This document shows, in pieces, positions 1 through 8,600 of a DNA stretch of 12,376 bases. Made by a program: the position numbers and the translations under genes. Source of the DNA: Sphingomonadales bacterium (GTDB lineage Bacteria > Bacteroidota > Bacteroidia > UBA7662); NCBI GenBank assembly GCA_016872125.1, contig VHBD01000030.1:1-12376 (forward strand), written 5' to 3'. The notes beneath the pieces were generated by a model. The model ran no database searches. It saw nothing but the letters and a program-made list of their open reading frames with translations, and was not told the DNA's origin. Every line of letters starts with the position of its first letter. The stretch's first letter is position 1.

Positions 1-30
1 ACCTTCTCCCAAAATCAGATACGGTCATGA
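1..30 (+). CDS. Possible 3' end of an upstream gene (partial)
   Basis: An open frame enters from the left edge and gives nine codons (TFSQNQIRS) before a TGA at 28-30. This stop overlaps the ATG of the next gene as ATGA, an arrangement common in translationally coupled genes. Nine codons are too few to identify a product, so this is an inference from the overlap alone. The frame of the next gene is also open back to the window edge, so that gene could instead start further upstream. Confidence 0.3.
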   Translation, partial: TFSQNQIRS

Positions 31-686
31 GTGCCCTTCGATTAGTCGCGTTACCATGGGTGGGATTTATCACGGCCCTTTATATCCTTCGACAGATCGG
101 CTGGTTAATGGCCCCTCCAGATTGGGAGCTTTACCTCTTTCGTGCGGTTAACCAATCCTCTTTACCCTCTTGGATGAACACCTTGGCTATTCTCGCCAGA
201 AATCCATGGACCTGGACACCTTTGTATTTGGGTATTCTCGCTTGGTTGCTCTTCCAACCAATTCCAAAGGTTTGGCAAATTGTCTTTCTCCTTCTTTTGG
301 CAGTAACCCTCAGCGATCAAATATCCGCGTCGGTGATCAAACCCTGGGCTATGCGCCTTCGCCCATGCCGCTACCCTGAAACCGCCTCTGATTGCCGTTT
401 GCTTGTACAGTGCGGCAGTGGATTCAGTTTTATTTCCTCCCATGCCAGTAATCACTTTGCGCTTGCATGGACTCTGGGCTTAATCATGCTCCGGCGCTGG
501 AAAAGTACGGGGCTTATCGTTGGAAGCTCATGGGCAAGTTTGGTGAGTTGGTCGCAAATGAGAGTAGGCGTTCATTTTCCTTTGGATATTGTTTTTGGGG
601 CTTTCCTCGGTATCCTTATTGCGTTAAGTTTATGGCTTGTTTTAAACAAAGTTGACGGTTCAACCAAGCCCGCCCTACCATCCTGA
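27..686 (+). CDS. PAP2-family membrane phosphatase
   Basis: A 219-residue integral membrane protein of the phosphatidic acid phosphatase type 2 (PAP2) superfamily. The family removes phosphate from lipid phosphates or diphosphates, such as undecaprenyl diphosphate, phosphatidic acid or phosphatidylglycerophosphate, at the cytoplasmic membrane. The three catalytic motifs are visible. KX6RP is K105 to R112-P113. The PSGH-equivalent is FISSHA at 135-140 with the catalytic H139. SRX5HX3D is represented by S176, H183 and D187. The usual Arg of the third motif is Gln177, a change I recall in other Bacteroidota members. About five or six hydrophobic segments fit the family, and the length is normal. 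The ATG at 27 is used because it precedes the first hydrophobic stretch, although the frame stays open to the edge. The ZIP gene follows after 17 bases, which suggests cotranscription. The exact substrate cannot be read from the sequence. Confidence 0.88.
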   Translation: MSALRLVALPWVGFITALYILRQIGWLMAPPDWELYLFRAVNQSSLPSWMNTLAILARNPWTWTPLYLGILAWLLFQPIPKVWQIVFLLLLAVTLSDQISASVIKPWAMRLRPCRYPETASDCRLLVQCGSGFSFISSHASNHFALAWTLGLIMLRRWKSTGLIVGSSWASLVSWSQMRVGVHFPLDIVFGAFLGILIALSLWLVLNKVDGSTKPALPS

Positions 687-703
687 TCCCAAATACAATC
701 CCC

Positions 704-1630
704 ATGTTGATAACAGGCCTGGCCTTATTGCTATCCGGACTTTTGGGTGGCCTCTTAGCCCGCACTTACCAAGGCGCTATAGACCGTTTGAGGTTCCGAT
801 GGATGCTCACCTTCTGTGGGGGCTTGCTCTTCAGCACAGCCATTCTGCATTTACTTCCAGAGGTACTCGCTTACGGACACCCTACCGAAAACCTCTGGCT
901 GCTAAGTGGTTTCTTCCTTCAGTTCATTCTCGAAAAATTTTCTGCAGGAATAGAACATGGACATCTTCATCATGAAGCCAATCATCACTGCGATCATCCC
1001 TTGCATGAAGACCTCCATCAACCCCTCCACGGAGAAACACCGCACGATGAAATACGCCACGAAGGAGTGTTGCACATAGGAGCGATGCATGACGGATCTC
1101 CGTATGCTGGTCCACACAATCCACTACAAGCAACCAGCTCACGCTTAACCAAAGACAAAAATCCCTTGCAGTCTTCAAAATTAACCCGAGCAAGCTCCTG
1201 GGGTTTAATGATCAGTCTTAGCATCCACGGATTAATCGAGGGAATCCCCGTATCGCCTGCAAGCGATTACATAGACAGTCCTCTAGCGTGGTCGCCACTC
1301 CTGCTGGGCATTCTTCTTCACAAGGCCCCAACAACCTTTGCTCTTGCTGCATTGCTCCTTCGTCAGAAGGCAACACCCCTCCTATTATGGTCGGCAGTCC
1401 TTTGGGTATCTTGCTGTACTCCCTTTGGCTTATGGATCGGTCATAGCCTCGGACATACAAGCAATGGCAATCGGGAAATACTTCACGCTTTGATGGCCCT
1501 CGCTACAGGATCATTCCTTCAAATAGCTTCTACCATCCTTTTCGAAAGCAGTAACAACCACAAGTTCAGTTGGTTTCAACTGAGTGGTGCCCTACTAGGG
1601 GCTTACCTTGCCTATTTCATGGGCCACTGA
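704..1630 (+). CDS. ZIP-family divalent metal transporter
   Basis: A 308-residue membrane protein of the ZIP (Zrt/Irt-like) family, which moves zinc, iron or other divalent metals into the cytoplasm. Visible hallmarks are HLLPE at 49-53 near the end of an early membrane helix, IHGLIEG at 174-180 (metal ligands H175 and E179) and LHKAPTT at 205-211 in the next helix. Between the third and fourth helices is a hydrophilic loop with 15 histidines between residues 85 and 137, as is common in this family and thought to bind or sense metal. In the fifth-helix motif, Lys207 stands where binuclear ZIPs carry an acidic ligand and Thr210 stands where they carry Glu. This points to a one-metal site, as I recall for the eukaryotic ZIP1-3 group. 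The gene starts 17 bases after the PAP2 gene and ends 43 bases before the dehydrogenase gene. The metal cannot be told from the sequence. Confidence 0.85.
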   Translation: MLITGLALLLSGLLGGLLARTYQGAIDRLRFRWMLTFCGGLLFSTAILHLLPEVLAYGHPTENLWLLSGFFLQFILEKFSAGIEHGHLHHEANHHCDHPLHEDLHQPLHGETPHDEIRHEGVLHIGAMHDGSPYAGPHNPLQATSSRLTKDKNPLQSSKLTRASSWGLMISLSIHGLIEGIPVSPASDYIDSPLAWSPLLLGILLHKAPTTFALAALLLRQKATPLLLWSAVLWVSCCTPFGLWIGHSLGHTSNGNREILHALMALATGSFLQIASTILFESSNNHKFSWFQLSGALLGAYLAYFMGH

Positions 1631-1673
1631 ACATTGCAAACCGTGAATTATATTGCTATTTCAAATCAATACG

Positions 1674-2558
1674 ATGTTTGACAAAACCACATTATCCGGC
1701 AAGCACATCCTCGTGACTGGAGGAGGTTCTGGACTAGGGCTCGCTATGGCTAAGCGATTTCATGAACTTGGTGCCAAGGTTGCCATTTGTGGCAGAACCG
1801 AGTCTAAACTTATTGACGCTTGCAACCTCATTGGAGATGGTAGTCTTTATTACGTTTGCGATGTGCGTGAAGCCGCAAATGTTGCCTCCATGTTCGATTA
1901 CTTGAACGAAACATGGGGACAAATAGATGGACTTGTCAACAATGCCGCAGGGAATTTTCTAACAGCTTCAGAAGATCTTAGCCCAAACGCCTTTTCCTCG
2001 GTGGTGGATATCGTCCTCAAAGGGACATTCAATTGCACCCTAGAATTTGGAAATCGGATAATTAGTAAATTAAGCACGGAATCCAATACCGGCGCGAAAA
2101 CCGGAAATTCACCTATCCACGGCAACATCCTCAACATTGTCACCACCTATACCGAGACCGGTTCATCCTTTGTCCTCCCATCGGCCTGTGCCAAGGCAGG
2201 GGTTCTTGCGATGACCAACAGTCTTGCAGTCGAATGGTCAACCTACGGGATCCGTCTCAATGCGATAGCGCCTGGTCCATTTCCAACTGAGGGGGCATGG
2301 TCACGGCTTATGCCGGACCCATCCGTCGAGGAAGCCTACCAAAGGGGAATTCCATTAGGCCGTTACGGTGTCCCTTTTGAACTCGCCAATCTCGCATCTT
2401 TCCTGATGAGTCCAATGGCAGACTACATTCAAGGAGGATGCATTACCATCGATGGAGGAGAACGCCTAATGGCCGGACAATTTAACCGCTTTGTGGAATG
2501 GATGCCCAGACCCATGATTAAACAAGCCCTTGGAGCCATGAAGCTTTCCAAGAAATAA
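1674..2558 (+). CDS. SDR oxidoreductase, 2,4-dienoyl-CoA reductase type
   Basis: A 294-residue cytoplasmic short-chain dehydrogenase/reductase closest to the NADPH-dependent 2,4-dienoyl-CoA reductases, which remove conjugated double bonds during beta-oxidation of unsaturated fatty acids. The Rossmann nucleotide motif TGGGSGLG is at 15-22 and NNAAG at 89-93. Instead of the classical YxxxK pair there is TTYTETG with Y159, then PSACAK with S170 and K174. The 15-residue Tyr-Lys spacing is the arrangement known from mitochondrial DECR. IAPGPFPTEGAWSRL (198-212) and the late TIDGGE also match that group. A loop at about 131-150, rich in Ser, Thr, Asn and Gly, looks longer than in the mammalian enzyme. 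I chose the ATG at 1674. A TTG at 1653 would add seven residues without homology. A trans-2-enoyl-CoA reductase is the main alternative. A strong terminator follows. Confidence 0.85.
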   Translation: MFDKTTLSGKHILVTGGGSGLGLAMAKRFHELGAKVAICGRTESKLIDACNLIGDGSLYYVCDVREAANVASMFDYLNETWGQIDGLVNNAAGNFLTASEDLSPNAFSSVVDIVLKGTFNCTLEFGNRIISKLSTESNTGAKTGNSPIHGNILNIVTTYTETGSSFVLPSACAKAGVLAMTNSLAVEWSTYGIRLNAIAPGPFPTEGAWSRLMPDPSVEEAYQRGIPLGRYGVPFELANLASFLMSPMADYIQGGCITIDGGERLMAGQFNRFVEWMPRPMIKQALGAMKLSKK

Positions 2559-2581
2559 ATAAGGTGTACAGCAAACATACA

Positions 2582-2621
2582 TAATTTTCTTACGGACCAC
2601 TAATTCGATACAAGAAAATTA
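2582..2621. repeat. AT-rich inverted repeat
   Basis: TAATTTTCTT at 2582-2591 is the exact reverse complement of AAGAAAATTA at 2612-2621, with a 20-base loop. It lies just after the dehydrogenase stop and before the main terminator. It may help protect or end the message, but an AT-rich match this short could be chance. Confidence 0.4.
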
Positions 2622-2652
2622 AATTCTCCTTATCGCCAAACTAATCAAACAA

Positions 2653-2678
2653 AAAAGGCCCGCATTAGCGGGCCTTTT
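2653..2678. terminator. Bidirectional intrinsic terminator
   Basis: A perfect 11-base-pair stem, AAAAGGCCCGC (2653-2663) with GCGGGCCTTTT (2668-2678), closed by the loop ATTA. The GC core is followed by a T-run read in either direction, so the structure can stop the dehydrogenase operon on the + strand and the giant gene on the - strand. It sits between two convergent genes, 95 bases after one stop and 20 bases after the other, as expected. Confidence 0.93.
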
Positions 2679-2697
2679 CTTTAATCAAGCAGTTGAA

Positions 2698-5600
2698 CTA
2701 CTTACGAAGAACTAACCTCGTAACTTCTGTGCCCCTAGGAGTCTGCACATGCAATTGGTATACACCTTCCGCATGATTACGCATGTCAAGATTGACATTC
2801 GAACCGTTAGCAACATCGCTTAAGACCAAGCGGCCACTGGCATCAAATACCTCATAGCGTTCCACCGAACCATTGATCGAAAAGCTTCCATTGGATGGAT
2901 TTGGATAAATAGATACCAATTTATTGACCGAATTTAAGTTCGGTAGCTTCAATTGAAGACCTGAAAATACTTCTGACATAGGATCAGCAAATTCAGTTTC
3001 CTCTACAATAAGGCCAATTGCACCGTTTACCATATTCATGGAATGTATGGTAAGCAATGGGGTATTGGGCTCCGTTGAAATTCCATGAATAGAGTTCCAT
3101 GCCAAACGTAAGGTATTGTTTACCTGTTTCCATGTCCACTTTTCACTACTGGAATTAGCAAACTTAACATCACTTACTTTCAAGCCCTCAGGAAGTGTGA
3201 AAACAATGGATGCAGCACCTAGAACAACGGTCTGATTCAAATAAACAGGAATTACAAAACCTTCCTTGTCTTTTGAAACAGAGCCCTGATTCTCCAAAGT
3301 AAGAGAAGAATAACGTGGTACAATTTGGCTAAAGTTAGTCTTGGATAAGTTAACATCCCCTGTAACAATTGCCGTAAGGTTCTTGGTGGTAAGAGAGGCA
3401 TTGTAATTAAGGACGGTATCGCAAACAACCCAAGGGCCACGAGCAAAGGATCCAAGATCTCCAACGAAACGCTGCCTAACATTTAAAGCGTCATTGCTAT
3501 TTATTTGTGTACTTCCATTGACATCACCTGAAATTTCAACACAACCAGAAAACAAAGAAATGCCCGTAAAATGTTTAGAAATTTCATTTGCGTCTGTGGC
3601 ATTATAACCATTATCAAGTATAGGTATATTCATAGAAACCTTACACGTTGATCCTAGGCTAAGATTTCTACCGCTGATATAATAGTTACCATTAGAATTC
3701 GTACGACCTGTAAAATTGGTAGCAGGGATGTAATTCAAAAGGTAAGATGAATTCGAAACCCCTGACCAATCTGTGCCGTTACGACCGGGCGAGTAAACCC
3801 TAATTCGGTCATTATTGTTTGCGGCCAAACTAGAAATGCCCTGAATGGCTGGACTATTATCACAACCAGGATGTGATATAGTATTCAAAGCAATGGTACC
3901 ATCTTCATCAAGCACAATTTGGAAATCCGTAAACAAGGTTGCATTTAACCGACAATCTTGGTAACCCATATGATACTCCACAACAAATTGACGGTTAGGA
4001 GCAGAACCCAATGTCGAATAACGAATGAAATAACCAGAGATAGGATACAAATCCATCATAACACCATGAATAGCGTTGTTAACAGAACCACCCGAATCTA
4101 CTGAGAATGTAGCGTCAGTTTGAGTAAACGAAACCCAACCATTCGAACAAATGTTGATAGAGTCATAGGTATTACCGAAATAATTGAAACTAAAACCCAA
4201 TGGAATACCTGTAATGGTTTGATCATCGCTGACGGTCAAATTGGTGGCGCCGCTAGTGGCCACGGTATTAAAGGGAACAGAATTAAAACAATAAGTGGCA
4301 TCACTACGAACTATTACATCAACATTATTCAATGGAACAGCAGGCGATTTGGGATAGGTAACTTGACCTATTATGCCTAAACATGGATTCAAAGTTGTAC
4401 TTACTCCGGTATAAGTAGAAGGAATAACGACAGCCAATCCAGTTGCCAACTCATTATTCTCGGGAATACTTAGGTCAAAACCTAAACTTGAAGCTCCGAA
4501 TACACCTAAAGTATTGAAGCGAAGTCTTAACAAAGTTGAAGAACCGCCACAAATCTTAATTGAATCTACGGACGACCATGCTATCCTGAGCCTACCGTTA
4601 ACAGCATTGGAAACAACAGATGCGGGACTAATTCCTGGTAAAAAAGAATCTATTAAAGCAAAGGACATCTGACTTGAAGGATAGGTAATAGTCAACGAAA
4701 GTGCACCTAAACTTCCTACATAATTATTGAGATTAACGTCAACGGTCAGAGAACTATCTACACAGTTTGAACTATTGGTATTCAAAGAAACTGCTGCACC
4801 TTGACAGTTGTTGACTGTGACAGTAAAGGACCTAACCGTGGTATTCCCTGATGGGTCAACAGCCGTGTAAGTCACTGTAGTTACCCCTTGTGGGAAAAGA
4901 TAACAGGAATCAGGCGTATGGGAAGATGTAAAGGAACTTACTCCGCAAATATCCGAAGCCGTTGGTACAGTCCAAACATAGGTTGCGGCGCATTGGAATC
5001 CATTACCCGTTAAGGTAACATTGCTCGGCATATTGTTGATGATCGGCTTGATGGTATCCCTAACCGTAACCACTGCAATTGAAGAATGAGAATTCCCAGA
5101 AGCATCTCGAACCGTCAAAGTGACATTGACAGGCGATGCTGTTTGAGAACAATAAAAGCTGTCAATGCTAACAGACATGTTAAGGCTAGCTGCAGGCGTA
5201 CAATTGTCCGAAGAACCATCATTGACGTCACTTGGGAGAATCTTGGCCCAACCATTGGTATTGAGATAGACAGTGATGTTCTTGGTACGAGCAACCGGTC
5301 TGGTAGTGTCTAAAACTACAACGGTGGTTGTTGCAGACCCGATATTACCGCTAGCATCCTGAGCTGTAACTACAGCAGTGTGATTCTGAGCGCCGGTGAA
5401 AACCGATGGCGTAATAGTCCAATTGGACAATGGCCCGCCACAAAGAGTTGAATCCGTGGAAGCAGAGTCTAAATTAGCCTTTGTTGCAGCAGGAGCATTT
5501 GCAGTACAATTTGAGTTTGCATACAAAGTCAAAGTTTTAGGGTAAATATAGGGGGCCGTGATATCGCGAGCTCTAACTACAATGGGAAGACTCCATACGG

Positions 5601-8600
5601 AACCGCAACTAGGTCTAGATGGTCTTAATTCACAATCGGTAGCAACTATTCTGTAAATTAATGCGTCACCATTGAGGGCAAAAATTTGAGTCGTGCAAAC
5701 AGTCGGAACCTGATTGATATAACCTGACAAATTAGTCCAATTCCACAAATTTGACTGTGAGGGATTCAAAGCAATCGAAGGATCAGTAGGAAGAATTGTT
5801 TGCCATGTGTAGGTAAAGCATCCATTACCACCAGTAGCAATCGATGGTTCAATTCGAGCAAATGTCCCGGCGCAAATCGTGGTGGTATCAGCATACCTTG
5901 GAGCTTGCAAGGATGGTAGAACATAAATGCAATACTCAGCAGAAGGATCCGCATTGGCGCATGAAGGAGTTCCTAGATCGGTGGTAAGAATTCTAAAGCA
6001 TGAGTCTGTCAAGAACTGCTGACTGCCGGTGTTGTAGGTCAAACTGGTGGCCCCTACAATATTAGACCATAACGAAGACCCACGTTGCGTCGATTGCCAT
6101 TGGTAGGCAAAAGGACCTGTACCGCCAGTCGCTGCACTTGCTGTCAATGTACCCGGATTCGAGAAATAACAAACAGTATCGCGTGTAGCAGATTGAACAG
6201 ATGCCCTGACATACGCAGGCCTATAAACAATAGTTTGATAAACAGTATCCTTACGTCCTTGACAAACCCCATCGACTCGGGTGGCAATCAACGTCATCGT
6301 AACCGTACGCCCTGCGTCTTGTGCGGCAGGAGTGTAGGTGGTTACAGCCGTGGTATTGGTGGATAATGAACCAAACCCGTTATGAGTCCAAATCACAGAA
6401 GATGCCACGGGATGCAAAGCCACAGCTGAACCATTTGTGGTGTAGGTTGAACCTGCACAAAGGGTGTCAGCATTGTCTTCGCCTCTGGGATGATAACTGA
6501 AAGAGGTAACACGAATACGCATACGATTGCTAGCGGATGAAGTGCCAGAATATGAAATATTAAATCCTAAGGAATTTCCGGCAAAAACACGAGCTTGATA
6601 TTCCCCACTAGAGGTTATGGAAAAAGACCCGGGTGATCCTGGGAGTTCAAAGGTGGCATTAATAGATCCTGGATTGAACGCTGTTGATCCCCAATTGGTT
6701 CCGTTGTTAGAAGAATATTCCACGGCAACATTAAACTTAACAATACCATCTGCCGGAACAATACCCTGAGACAACCGATAAAAAGCAGAACCGGATGTAC
6801 CAGAAGCGGTTGTGGCTGTGAATCCATTGCTTGATGTATTGCTAATTACCCCATTAGAAGTTGACCATGGATGATTGAATGGACCTGTCATCGTCTGGGT
6901 TCTCTTGGCTGACACAAACGGCAAATCGTCAACCCAACTTACCGAAACACTGTTGGAACTAACCGGAGTAGCTGGGCATTGTGTTCCGGAAAGGGTAACG
7001 CTTATGGATGTGCCAATACCGGTAGGAACCGTACAAGATCCATCCAAGACATAAGTGCAATTTCTCCGATACCAGCGAGTTGAAACATCCGATCGGGCAG
7101 GCACTGTGTAAGTGGCATTGGTTGCACCAGAAATGTTGGACCAGGTGGTATTGTCGTTGGAAACTTGCCATTGAAAAGTAAAACGACCACAATTTAGATT
7201 GGGTTGATTATTGGGCATGAAAATACTTCCTGATGGGGAGGTCGCTGTGATGGATGTACCATTGGACAAACAAAGAGTCGAAGAAACGCTGATCGTACCA
7301 GGATTAATGGTATTTGCTGTACTGGCTACCAAAACTAAAATACTGTCACTGAAGATGGAACCGCAAAGAAATGGGGATACATCTGTGGCTTGAATTCGGT
7401 ACAGATAGGATTGATCGGTAAAACCAACGAAGGTTTTGGTCCTGCTGCCTGTACTGAAAGAGATAACTTCGGGCAAACCAACATTGCTCCACAAACCACC
7501 TCGAACATCTCGACGCTGCCATTGATATCGGAAAGTATTTCGACCACCACCATTGGCGAGAGTGTACGTAAACTGAATATCTGAGCCCTGACAAGCTGTT
7601 AAGGTCAAGGTGCCGTTGTTTCCAGCTGAACCGTTACCGGAGGCTGCCGTAATAAAGGGTTGTTGCGGTGGGTCTAAAACGAAAATAGTCTCTGCGTTAC
7701 TGGGCACTCGGACTCCATCAGAACGTACCGCTACTAAACGAAACACATGATTGCCTTGAAACAAATTCCTTGGGGCTGGTTGCCCTGGATTCGGTCCTGA
7801 ATTGGTAGTTTGCCATAGTCCACCAACCAAATTTTGCCATTCGTATTGAGATACGGTAACACCAGAAGGCAACAATGCAGGATCTAACGGTGTAACAGTG
7901 AAAGAAGGAATTGGAGAATTCCAACACAAAGTATCAGTGGCAGAAATCACGGGGACTGTTGGACAATTGGTCACGGAGATTGAATATGTCGCATTTGTAA
8001 CCCCGCAACCATAAGGATTACCGGAAATGGTAATTAGGTGGGTTCCTACACCAGCAATATCCGGGTCAAAAGAGCCAGTGCTAGGGTTCACTCCTGGACC
8101 AGAAAAGGTCAGACCGGTAATGTCAGCACTTGATGGCCATGTTAAAATCGAGAAAGGAGGACTGCATTGGGCAATGGTGAGTGGATTAGTAATGGCCGAG
8201 GAAATAGTACTGGTGAAAATCGCTCCATTGCCAACAGCCGGCCTGAATGAAAAAGTGCCTGCGTATCCTTCTTGATTGCTGATGAAAAGAATGTAATATC
8301 TGTTTTGAACAACATTTGCAACCACGGTATCAAGCAGTGCTGGTGAGTTGGAACAAGCCAAGATTGTAGTAGAATTTAAATCCGCCAATACTGGATTTGG
8401 GTTCTGAAATGGCCCATAAAGCACAAAATTTAAATTTGCGTTGGAAGTAGGCTGAGGAATCATCCTCAATAAGGCTGTATTGGCAGCCTGAAACCTAAAC
8501 CAATGTGGCCTTACCGGTGTAGATCCCAAACAACCATAATTAGGTCCACTTTCAGCCTGAAAGGCGGTTTGCCCGGCAGTGTCTATATTAAGATTGTAAG

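Noticed and set aside
1653..1673. TTG start that would lengthen the dehydrogenase by seven residues
   Set aside because: The ATG at 1674 gives the normal spacing to the TGGGSGLG motif, and the extra residues match nothing in the family.
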